Shown piece after piece: positions 1 to 5,349 of a stretch of DNA of 5,643 nucleotides (positions are counted from its first letter, which is position 1; every line of letters begins with the position of its first letter). The translations under genes and the position numbers were made by a program. Source of the stretch: Phycisphaerae bacterium (GTDB taxonomy: Bacteria; Planctomycetota; Phycisphaerae; SM23-33). A model generated the notes under the pieces. It ran no database searches and was not told the DNA's origin. It saw only the letters and a program-made list of their open reading frames with translations. The DNA lies in assembly GCA_030610965.1 (NCBI GenBank), contig JAUWQU010000307.1:1-5643 (forward strand). Direction: 5' to 3'.

Positions 1-976
1 ACTCGACCTGGCGCCGTTCTTCATGGTCGCCCTGCCGCTGTTCGCCGCGATGCTCATCGGCGACGCCGGCTACGGACTGCTGTTCCTTCTGCTGCCGCTG
101 ATCTTCCACCGCAAGCTCGTCAAGGTGGCCGGCAAGGAGAAGGTGAACCTGATCCTCGTCGTCGGGGGCGTCACGCTGATATGGGGCATGCTGACTGCCA
201 ATTACTTCGGCGTAACGCCGGAGAGCCTGATGAAGGCCGGCAACCATGCGACCGTGGCCGAGATGGCCCAGGGCACGAGTTTGTCGGACAAGGTTGGCGG
301 CGTCATGGTCTCCGCCGGCGTGCTGTGGGACCCCAACCCGGAGAAGGCCCGGGCGATCATCATCCAGATCAGTTTTCTGCTGGGCATGATCCACCTGGTG
401 CTCGGGCATCTTCGCCAGGTGATCGGCTTCTTCCCCAGCACCAAGGCCCTCTCTGAAATCGGCTGGGCGCTGGTGCTGGTGGGCATGCTGGGCATAATCT
501 GGCTGCTGTTCAAGCAGGGCATGCCGAAGTACTTCATCGTTACCGAGGGGATGCTTACCGCGACGTACTGGCTGCTTGGCGTGGGCTACGCCCTGGCCGT
601 GCTGTTCGCATTCCCCGGCGAGAGGCCGGTCAAGCGGGTGCTGTTCGGCTTTGCCAACTCGCTACTGCCGCTGCTGGGCACGTTCGGCGACACGATGAGC
701 TACATCCGCCTGATGGCCGTGGGGCTGGCAAGCTACTACATCGCCTCTGCCTTCAACGGGCTTGGCGCGATGGTGGCCCAGGATAACGCATTCCTTTGGG
801 TTGTCGGCGTGCCGATTATAGTCTTCGGGCACGCGCTGAACATCGGGCTGGCGATTATCGCGATCTTCGCACATGGTGTGCGATTGAACATGTTGGAGTT
901 TTCAAACAACGCCGGCGTGCAGTGGGCCGGTTTCCCTTATGAACCTTTTGCGCAAGAGCAAAGCAAGGAGAGTTAA
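1..976 (+). CDS. ntpI: V/A-type ATP synthase/ATPase subunit I (a-type stator subunit), C-terminal part
   Basis: The 5' end lies outside the window; the first complete codon is at base 2 and TAA is at 974-976, leaving about 324 residues of a protein usually 600-700 long. What remains is the membrane domain of the stator subunit that forms the ion half-channels against the K (c) ring. Visible family motifs are the PLFAAMLIGDAGYG opening (within the first 30 residues), SYIRLMAVGLASYYIA with its Arg at 707-709, and GHALNIGLAII followed by HGVRLNMLEF with an Arg at 881-883. By analogy with yeast Vph1 Arg735 and Arg799, these two arginines are the likely channel residues; the equivalence is inferred from motif position. 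Several hydrophobic helices alternate with short loops, and a polar loop lies around 235-350. The next gene starts three bases after the stop, so the two are almost certainly co-transcribed. The family call is secure. Confidence 0.95.
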   Translation, partial: LDLAPFFMVALPLFAAMLIGDAGYGLLFLLLPLIFHRKLVKVAGKEKVNLILVVGGVTLIWGMLTANYFGVTPESLMKAGNHATVAEMAQGTSLSDKVGGVMVSAGVLWDPNPEKARAIIIQISFLLGMIHLVLGHLRQVIGFFPSTKALSEIGWALVLVGMLGIIWLLFKQGMPKYFIVTEGMLTATYWLLGVGYALAVLFAFPGERPVKRVLFGFANSLLPLLGTFGDTMSYIRLMAVGLASYYIASAFNGLGAMVAQDNAFLWVVGVPIIVFGHALNIGLAIIAIFAHGVRLNMLEFSNNAGVQWAGFPYEPFAQEQSKES

Positions 977-979
977 AAG

Positions 980-1441
980 ATGGCACCATTCTTCGGACAG
1001 TTGGGACTCGCGTTGGCACTGGGTATGGGCGCCGTCGGCAGCGCCTTGGGTATCTGCGCCGCCGGCCGGGCCGCGGCAGGCGCCTGGGCCAAAGAAGCCA
1101 AGGCCGGCAAGCGCCTTAACTTCTCCTACATCATCCTGACCGGCATGCCCCTTAGCCAGACGATCTACGGCTTCATCCTGATGCTCGTCGGTATGTCCGG
1201 ACGCGTTTACGACCCCGAAGTGCTGGCCGCAAATGCAGGCGCACTCCTGAGCATCGGCATAGCCGGCGGCCTGGCCGAAATGTTCAGCGCCTGGGCACAA
1301 GGCCTCATAGGCGCCGCGGGCTGCCGTGCCATAAGCGAGGGCGACGGCAAGGGCCTGGTGTTCATCATCATCGCGATGGGCATCGTCGAGACCGTCGGCC
1401 TGTTCGGCTTCGTCTTCCTGCTGCTGGTAATGCCGACATAA
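980..1441 (+). CDS. ntpK: V/A-type ATP synthase/ATPase subunit K (proteolipid, c-ring)
   Basis: This 153-residue protein is the rotor-ring proteolipid, built as two fused helical hairpins (helices roughly 6-28, 48-71, 86-112 and 126-150). The length matches Enterococcus hirae NtpK (about 156). The second hairpin carries the ion-binding carboxylate in VETVGLFGF (Glu137). The first has Gln60 in MPLSQTIYGF instead, so the ring has one carboxylate per four helices, as in eukaryotic and E. hirae V-type rings. Gln60, Gln107 (AWAQG) and Glu137 align with E. hirae Gln65, Gln110 and Glu139 of the Na+ site, and Ser59 replaces Thr64. This suggests Na+ rather than H+ coupling, which is inferred. The ATG is preceded by AAGGAG at 965-970 with 9 bases of spacing, lying within the end of subunit I. 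A strong terminator follows, so K appears to be the last gene of the operon. Confidence 0.96.
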   Translation: MAPFFGQLGLALALGMGAVGSALGICAAGRAAAGAWAKEAKAGKRLNFSYIILTGMPLSQTIYGFILMLVGMSGRVYDPEVLAANAGALLSIGIAGGLAEMFSAWAQGLIGAAGCRAISEGDGKGLVFIIIAMGIVETVGLFGFVFLLLVMPT

Positions 1442-1449
1442 CTGCACAC

Positions 1450-1480
1450 GCGGCTCAACCGCTGATGCCGCAACGCGGCA
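1450..1480 (+). other. two small hairpins just after the ntpK stop
   Basis: Two short inverted repeats follow the K stop codon: GCGG/CCGC with a 5-base loop (1450-1462) and a perfect TGCCGC/GCGGCA with an AAC loop (1466-1480). Neither has a T-run, so they are not intrinsic terminators by themselves. They could protect the 3' end of the message or simply reflect GC-rich sequence. Confidence 0.3.
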
Positions 1481-1510
1481 ACAACTTGGCATTGATCTGC
1501 CTCCATACTG

Positions 1511-1540
1511 AAGGCGGCGCCCATGTGGGCGCCGCCTTTT
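1511..1540 (+). terminator. intrinsic terminator of the V/A-ATPase operon
   Basis: A perfect 12-bp stem, AAGGCGGCGCCC paired with GGGCGCCGCCTT, closes on a 4-base ATGT loop and runs into TTTT (1537-1540). It lies 70 bases after the K stop codon and is a textbook Rho-independent terminator in the + direction. The - direction has no T-run after the stem, so it would be a poorer terminator for transcripts arriving from aroA. Confidence 0.9.
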
Positions 1541-1606
1541 CTTGTGTTGCACTGACCACTTCCAACCGCCCTGCTCGCTGAAGCGAACAGACCTCAACAT
1601 CACCGG

Positions 1607-1842
1607 CTCAAACTGACCGGTTCGGAAAGCCCCGAGGTAACAGAATTTGGCCGGGGGTGTAAGCCCCTGGTGGATAGTTAGTTAGAACAAGAGCCCTGAA
1701 GGGGCGACAGAGAACGCCCGCAAGCAGATAGTCCTGTGTGCCCTCTGTCGCCCCGCTCTTGTTATAAGAGCATTTATTCCGGGGGCTTACGCCCCCGGCC
1801 AAATGCTGTCGGCCCGTCGGGCCTATCAGGGGTCAGTTTGAG
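1607..1842. repeat. 236-bp near-palindromic element with 12-bp terminal inverted repeats (MITE- or REP-like)
   Basis: The ends are perfect inverted copies of CTCAAACTGACC (1607-1618 and 1831-1842). Moving inward, the arms keep matching in blocks: a 13-bp block 1645-1657 with 1792-1804, a 9-bp block 1659-1667 with 1782-1790, AACAAGAGC 1686-1694 with 1755-1763, and GGGGCGACAGAG 1701-1712 with 1743-1754. The central spacer is about 30 bases. The left arm has six extra bases (1695-1700), which create a small CCC-TGAA-GGG hairpin. The whole unit could fold into one long cruciform. It contains no convincing gene and lies between the convergent ntpK and aroA. I read it as a non-autonomous palindromic repeat of the kind mobilised in trans. 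A REP-type cluster or a bidirectional 3'-end structure are the alternatives. Confidence 0.8.
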
Positions 1843-1864
1843 TAACCGATTACTGACCACAACG

Positions 1865-3148
1865 TCAGTTCGTCTTTTCCATGTCGCAGCCGATCGACTG
1901 CATCTCGGATACGAAGGAGGGGAACGTCTTCTTTACACATTCGACGTCCGAGATCACCGTCGTGCCGTCGGCGAGAAGGCCGGCGACGGCGAGGGTCATC
2001 ACCACCCGATGGTCGGCCCGGCTGTTGAAGCGGGCGCCCCGCAGCCGCCCGCCGCGGATGGCCAGGCCGTCGGGGCGCTCGGTTACGCTGGCGCCCATGG
2101 CCTTGAGGGCATGGCATATCTCCGTGATGCGGTCGCACTCCTTGTGCCGACATATCTCGGCGTTGGTCAGCACCGTCTCGCCCTCGGCATGCGAGCCGAC
2201 CACCGCCAGCAACATGAACTGGTCGATGAAGTCGTTGCAGTCGATCTCGCGCCCCTTGAGCTTGCTGGAGCGGGCGATCACCGTGTCGCCTTCGATCTCG
2301 ATGTCCGCGCCCATGTCGCGAAGAATGTCCACCACAAGCTTGTCGCCCTGGCTGTCCTGAAAATCCATGCCGCACGCGCGGACTTCACTGTCGGCGCTCA
2401 GCACGGCCGCGACAATCGGGTACAGCGCCGCCGACCAGTCGAGCGGCACGTGGACGTCGAAGCCCTTCCAATGGCTATTGCCGCGAATGCGGTAATGGGA
2501 GTAATCAGCGTGGCGGTATTCCACGCCGCAGCGGTGCAGCCAGGCCAGAGGCACGCCAATCCAGGGCTGCGCGCCGGGGTTCCGCACGACAAGATCGGTC
2601 GGCGCGTCGGCCAGGGCCGCTGCGATAAGCAGGGCCGAGACGGGCTGGGAGTCCATGCCGTCGAGCTCGGCCCGCCCGCCCTTGAGGGGCCCGCGCCCCC
2701 CGCCCGGGGCGTGCCCGTCGCCCTTGGTGCTGACGGCCCAGGCGCCCAGGCCGTTGATCGCGTCGATCAGCGGCTGGCATACGCGAATGTTTCGAATGGA
2801 CTCGTCGCCGCTGAGGACGGTGTAGCCTTCGCAGCACGCGGCCAAGCCCATGAAGAAACGCAGAATGATGCCGCTGTTGCCGCAGTCGACGATGTCGTCG
2901 GGCGTCTTGAGCTTCCCGCCCGTGCCGGTTACCTCCCAGACATGATTGGCTTTGGGGTCCACCCTGGCCCCGAGCATCTCGAGGGCCTCTATGCCTCGCA
3001 TCCAGTCGTTTGAAACCGCCGGTCCGACAATCCGGCTGACGCCTTCGGCCAGCCCCGCCATGATAAGCGCGCGGAACGAGTGGCTCTTGTTGGGCGGTAT
3101 CCGAACGGTCCCGTGCATGCGCGGCGATTTCTGTACTGCAAGGTCCAT
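1865..3148 (-). CDS. aroA: 3-phosphoshikimate 1-carboxyvinyltransferase (EPSP synthase)
   Basis: This 427-residue cytosolic enzyme transfers the enolpyruvyl group of PEP to shikimate-3-phosphate, the step before chorismate synthase. The length equals that of E. coli AroA. Conserved elements in order are NKSHSFRA (Lys21, Ser22, Arg26), CGNSG...R (Asn91, Gly93, Arg97), DSQ (Ser167, Gln168), Asp309 (equivalent to catalytic Asp313 in E. coli), RHKECDR (Lys336, Glu337, Arg340), DHR (His380, Arg381) and KKTFP (Lys406/407). The enzyme is divergent: the PEP loop reads GNSGIILRF, giving Ile and Phe where E. coli has Thr97 and Pro101, and the next loop reads SIRNIRV rather than the usual RxRP form. The ATG at 3146-3148 has AAGGAG 6 bases upstream. 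It appears monocistronic, with its own promoter and convergent to the ATPase operon. Confidence 0.95.
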   Translation of the reverse strand: MDLAVQKSPRMHGTVRIPPNKSHSFRALIMAGLAEGVSRIVGPAVSNDWMRGIEALEMLGARVDPKANHVWEVTGTGGKLKTPDDIVDCGNSGIILRFFMGLAACCEGYTVLSGDESIRNIRVCQPLIDAINGLGAWAVSTKGDGHAPGGGRGPLKGGRAELDGMDSQPVSALLIAAALADAPTDLVVRNPGAQPWIGVPLAWLHRCGVEYRHADYSHYRIRGNSHWKGFDVHVPLDWSAALYPIVAAVLSADSEVRACGMDFQDSQGDKLVVDILRDMGADIEIEGDTVIARSSKLKGREIDCNDFIDQFMLLAVVGSHAEGETVLTNAEICRHKECDRITEICHALKAMGASVTERPDGLAIRGGRLRGARFNSRADHRVVMTLAVAGLLADGTTVISDVECVKKTFPSFVSEMQSIGCDMEKTN

Positions 3149-3172
3149 GTCCCGCTCCTTAGTGGGCTCTGC

Positions 3173-3201
3173 ATCGTAGGCAAGAGCGGGCGATTTTTCA
3201 A
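3173..3201 (-). promoter_or_regulatory. candidate sigma-70-type promoter of aroA
   Basis: Reading the - strand, TTGAAA (3201-3196) is followed after exactly 17 bases by TACGAT (3178-3173). This matches 5 of 6 and 4 of 6 consensus positions. The predicted start near 3166 gives a short leader of about 20 bases containing the AAGGAG ribosome site (3160-3155) of aroA. A 6-bp inverted repeat, GCGGGC/GCCCGC with a 10-base centre (3186-3207), overlaps the -35 box and could be an operator. That role is inferred. Confidence 0.6.
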
Positions 3202-3230
3202 GCCCGCCGCGAGAAGCCTATCATCTCGGA

Positions 3231-3248
3231 GAGCGCAGAGAGCGCAGA
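3231..3248. repeat. 9-bp tandem duplication upstream of aroA
   Basis: GAGCGCAGA occurs twice head to tail (3231-3239 and 3240-3248). It lies between the aroA promoter and the larger inverted repeat, in DNA with no supported gene. It may belong to the same low-complexity intergenic cluster. Confidence 0.7.
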
Positions 3249-3276
3249 CGAAGCGACAAAAAGAGGCTCGGGCAGG

Positions 3277-3352
3277 GATGAACGCAGATAAACGCGGATA
3301 AACGCGGATAGCGATTATGCTCTTCTCTTATCTGTGTTCATCTGCGTTCATC
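3277..3352. repeat. inverted repeat built from degenerate 10-bp units (AACGCRGATA)
   Basis: The left arm has three direct 10-bp units: AACGCAGATA, then AACGCGGATA twice (3281-3310). The right arm has the reverse-complement form TCTGYGTTCA twice (3331-3350). The 24-base arms 3277-3300 and 3329-3352 match at 21 of 24 positions and would pair as a hairpin around a 28-base loop. Similar degenerate AACGCAGAT-type strings are, from memory, common between genes in environmental PVC-type genomes. There are no unique spacers, so this is not a CRISPR array. It lies downstream of recA and upstream of aroA and could act as a 3'-end hairpin for recA transcripts. Confidence 0.8.
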
Positions 3353-3381
3353 TTTGCCTGCTTATTTGTCCCCTTTCCCAG

Positions 3382-3403
3382 CCGGGGCCCCTGTCGGCCC
3401 CGG
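3382..3403 (-). terminator. hairpin immediately after the recA stop, weak terminator candidate
   Basis: CCGGGGCC (3382-3389) pairs perfectly with GGCCCCGG (3396-3403) around a 6-base loop, two bases after the recA stop codon on the - strand. No T-run follows in the - direction (the sequence there is A- and G-rich), so it is not a standard intrinsic terminator. It may help stabilise or end the recA message. Confidence 0.4.
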
Positions 3404-3404
3404 G

Positions 3405-4517
3405 CTACTCTTCCTTCGGAGTCGGCAGCATGTGGGGAGCCAGTTTTGTCAGCACGGCGGTGCGGATTTCTTCCTGGAGGTCGGCGTTGTCCTTGAGGAA
3501 CGTGACGGCGTTGTTGCGGCCCTGGCCCAGGCGGGTTTCGCCGAGGCTGTACCACGAGCCCTGCTTGGTGATGATGTCCGCCTCCGCGGCGAGGTCCACC
3601 AGGTCGCCGAGGGTGTTGATCCCTCCGTCGAACATGATGTCGAACTCGGCCTTCCTGTACGGGGGAGCGATCTTGTTCTTCACGACGCGGGCGCGGATGC
3701 GGTTGCCGACGGCCACGTCGCCTTCCTTGATGGTGGTCACGCGACGCACGTCAAGGCGGACGGAACTGTAGAACTTCAGGGCGTTGCCGCCCGGCGTGGT
3801 CTCCGGGTTGCCGAACATAACGCCGATCTTTATGCGGATCTGGTTGATGAAGATCACGCTCGTGTGGCTCTTGCTTATCGCGCCGGTGAGTTTTCGCATG
3901 GCCTGGCTCATCAGCCTGGCCTGGAGGCCCACGTGCGTATCGCCCATCTCGCCCTCGATCTCCGCGCGCGGGATGAGGGCGGCCACCGAGTCGATCACCA
4001 CCACGTCCACGGCGTTGGAACGGACGAGCATCTCGCAGATTTCCAGCGCCTGCTCGCCGGTGTCCGGCTGGCTTACGAGCAGGCTCTGAAGGTCCACGCC
4101 GAGCTTGCGTGCCCAGGTCGGGTCCATGGCATGCTCGGCGTCGATGAAGGCCGCGACGCCGCCGGCCTTTTGCGCGCTGGCGATCACGTGCAGGGCAAGC
4201 GTCGTCTTGCCCGAGCCCTCCGGCCCGAACAGCTCGCAAACCCGCCCGGTCGGAATCCCCTGCCCGCCCAAGGCGATGTCCAGACTCAGCGCCCCGGTGG
4301 AGATGCCCTTAACGCGCACGACCTGGTCTTCGGCCATGCGCATGATGCTGCCGACGCCGTAATTCTTCTCGATCTGCTTGAGCGCCGCGTCGAGGGCCTT
4401 ATCGCGCCGCTCGTTGACTGCCGGTGCCTCGCACGCCGCCGCGCCCTGCGAACCGGCCGACCCCTGCAAGCCCTGCGAACCAGCCTTCTTCCCCATCGAT
4501 CTGGTGGCCTTGGCCAT
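3405..4517 (-). CDS. recA: RecA recombinase with N-terminal extension
   Basis: RecA polymerises on single-stranded DNA, drives homologous strand exchange, and triggers LexA-type self-cleavage. At 370 residues it has the full core: Walker A GPEGSGKT (98-105), catalytic Glu in FIDAEHAMDP (Glu128, equivalent to E. coli Glu96), Walker B VVVIDSVAAL (Asp176), loop L1 (about 189-200), FINQIR (Gln226) and loop L2 with GNPETTPGGNA (236-246). The core is offset by 32 residues from E. coli, giving an unusual N-terminal extension rich in Gly, Ser, Gln and Ala in which AGSQG appears at 12-16 and 21-25. The C-terminus ends PTPKEE, shorter than E. coli and with little of its acidic tail. No intein interrupts it. 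The ATG at 4515-4517 is fixed by AAGGAG 8 bases upstream. It follows thpR on the same strand after 205 bases. Confidence 0.98.
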   Translation of the reverse strand: MAKATRSMGKKAGSQGLQGSAGSQGAAACEAPAVNERRDKALDAALKQIEKNYGVGSIMRMAEDQVVRVKGISTGALSLDIALGGQGIPTGRVCELFGPEGSGKTTLALHVIASAQKAGGVAAFIDAEHAMDPTWARKLGVDLQSLLVSQPDTGEQALEICEMLVRSNAVDVVVIDSVAALIPRAEIEGEMGDTHVGLQARLMSQAMRKLTGAISKSHTSVIFINQIRIKIGVMFGNPETTPGGNALKFYSSVRLDVRRVTTIKEGDVAVGNRIRARVVKNKIAPPYRKAEFDIMFDGGINTLGDLVDLAAEADIITKQGSWYSLGETRLGQGRNNAVTFLKDNADLQEEIRTAVLTKLAPHMLPTPKEE

Positions 4518-4525
4518 CTGTCTAT

Positions 4526-4531
4526 CTCCTT
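4526..4531 (-). promoter_or_regulatory. recA ribosome binding site
   Basis: AAGGAG reads on the - strand 8 bases before the ATG at 4517. It decides the start: translation begins at MAKATRS, so the low-complexity N-terminal extension is genuinely part of the predicted protein. No ATG sits where E. coli RecA would begin. Confidence 0.85.
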
Positions 4532-4620
4532 GAAAGAATCCATCTGCATGAGAGCGCCGCGCGGGTGCGGCCAGGCCGCAAGGACATCCGCTCGCGCCCC
4601 CGTGGCCGGGGCTTCTTTCA
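4531..4620 (-). promoter_or_regulatory. candidate structured leader RNA of recA
   Basis: In the transcript, an 8-base UGAAAGAA (4620-4613) is the perfect complement of UUCUUUCA (4538-4531), whose last base is the first base of the recA ribosome site AAGGAG. This outer stem would enclose GCCCC/GGGGC (4608-4612 with 4596-4600), lying directly beside it, then GAGCG/CGCUC (4589-4593 with 4552-4556) surrounding a perfect UGCGGCC-A-GGCCGCA palindrome (4566-4580). Together they suggest a multi-branched fold that could affect recA translation. GC-rich DNA makes chance pairing likely, so this is only a candidate and I recognise no known riboswitch. Confidence 0.3.
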
Positions 4621-4642
4621 GGGCCCAGGCCGCCAAAGGAAT

Positions 4643-4671
4643 AATGTACGGTATCTGTTTGGGTACTGCAA
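4643..4671 (-). promoter_or_regulatory. candidate sigma-70-type promoter of recA
   Basis: On the - strand, TTGCAG (4671-4666) and TACATT (4648-4643) are separated by 17 bases and lie in the most AT-rich part of the thpR-recA gap. Each hexamer matches consensus at 4 of 6 positions. Transcription would start near 4636 and give a leader of about 118 bases. I see neither an E. coli LexA box (CTGT-N8-ACAG) nor a Gram-positive one (GAAC-N4-GTTC), so SOS control is not supported by known motifs. Confidence 0.4.
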
Positions 4672-4690
4672 TGGAAAAACGAAAAAGCGC

Positions 4691-4722
4691 GAAAAATACC
4701 TCAGCCGCGATGCAACGGGCTG
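4691..4722 (-). terminator. possible intrinsic terminator after thpR
   Basis: Directly after the thpR stop, CAGCC (4722-4718) can pair with GGCTG (4706-4702), helped by an inner CG/CG pair. Four bases later comes TATTTTT (- strand, about 4698-4692). The stem is short, so termination would be partial at best. If real, it separates the pfkB-thpR transcript from recA. Confidence 0.35.
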
Positions 4723-5289
4723 CTACGGGCCAAGCTTGCAGCGTGCCATGGCGGCATACACGGGTCCTTCCTTCGCAAGCTGGCTGCTGTAAACGACGAC
4801 CTCGCCAGCATCCTGCGTGCCGAACTCCCTGTCGGCCAGCCGGGCCGTCGCCTGCCTCAGCCCGGCCGGGTCGTCGCAGTAGCGCAGCCGCGCGACGGTA
4901 ATGTGCGGCCGGAACGCCCGCCGCTCGACGTCGAAGCCCAGGGCCTCCATGGCGGACTCGAGCCCGGCGAATGTCCTTGCCAGCATCCCGGCCGATTCGC
5001 GGACGCCGGCCCATACCATCTTTACGGGCCCGCGGGTCGGGGTGCATTCCAGGCCGACAACGTCGAAGGCAACCGGCGCCAGGCGAGCCGCGGCGTCCCC
5101 GACGGCCCGGCAGATGCCCATCACGTCGGCGTCCGGCACGTCGCCGAGGTACTTCATCGTGACGTGCAGATTTTGCGGCTCGACCCAGCGAACCTTCGAC
5201 CCGCCAACCGGGAGTTGCCCGGCGGCGGCGACTATCGCCCGCCTGGTCGGCGTGTCCAGGTCCAGTGCCAGGAAGGTGCGAATCGCCAT
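4723..5289 (-). CDS. thpR: RNA 2',3'-cyclic phosphodiesterase (ThpR/LigT, 2H family)
   Basis: This 188-residue protein belongs to the 2H phosphoesterase superfamily. The bacterial enzymes hydrolyse RNA 2',3'-cyclic phosphate ends to 2'-phosphate and were first known as 2'-5' RNA ligase. Both catalytic motifs are visible: LHVTMKYLG (His42, Thr44) and FRPHITVARL (His129, Thr131), 87 residues apart as expected. The opening MAIRTFLALDLD and the length are typical of the family. The start at 5287-5289 is supported by GGAG 7 bases upstream. It lies 60 bases after the sugar kinase stop and directly upstream of recA. A thpR(ligT)-recA pairing is known in the Deinococcus cinA-ligT-recA cluster, but no cinA is visible here. 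Its physiological substrate is not settled in general and cannot be read from this sequence. Confidence 0.95.
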   Translation of the reverse strand: MAIRTFLALDLDTPTRRAIVAAAGQLPVGGSKVRWVEPQNLHVTMKYLGDVPDADVMGICRAVGDAAARLAPVAFDVVGLECTPTRGPVKMVWAGVRESAGMLARTFAGLESAMEALGFDVERRAFRPHITVARLRYCDDPAGLRQATARLADREFGTQDAGEVVVYSSQLAKEGPVYAAMARCKLGP

Positions 5290-5349
5290 CGCCTGTCTCC
5301 GCTGGGCCTTCGCGCGGCCCCCCGCCGGCCCCTGCCGGACCGGCGCGCC

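Noticed and set aside
902..1603. 233-codon open frame on the - strand
   Set aside because: It covers ntpK antisense and crosses the terminator. Its composition (Gln, Ala, Gly, His, Asp) is that of a reverse-strand shadow of a membrane protein.
1442..1864. small gene or RNA gene in the ntpK-aroA gap
   Set aside because: No reading frame there has a ribosome site and plausible protein, and no tRNA or rRNA pattern is visible. The terminator and the palindromic element account for most of the structure.
1736..3013. 425-codon open frame on the + strand
   Set aside because: It lies antisense to aroA, which has full family motifs, a ribosome site and a promoter. The + frame is rich in Ala, Gly, Val and His with no recognisable domain, as expected of a shadow in GC-rich DNA.
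3281..3350. CRISPR-like short repeats
   Set aside because: The units are 10 bp, adjacent, and present in both orientations, with no unique 30-40-bp spacers and no cas gene.
4518..4722. LexA/SOS box upstream of recA
   Set aside because: Neither CTGT-N8-ACAG nor GAAC-N4-GTTC is present. GTAC at both ends of 4646-4666 is self-palindromic and gives no extended dyad. A lineage-specific LexA motif cannot be excluded.
3354..4901. 515-codon open frame on the + strand
   Set aside because: It runs antisense through all of recA and into thpR, with no domain or convincing start. recA is unmistakable on the other strand.
4286..5047. 253-codon open frame on the - strand bridging thpR and recA
   Set aside because: It overlaps the end of thpR and the start of recA out of frame, is very Arg/Ala-rich, and has no family motif. 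It is a frame shadow.
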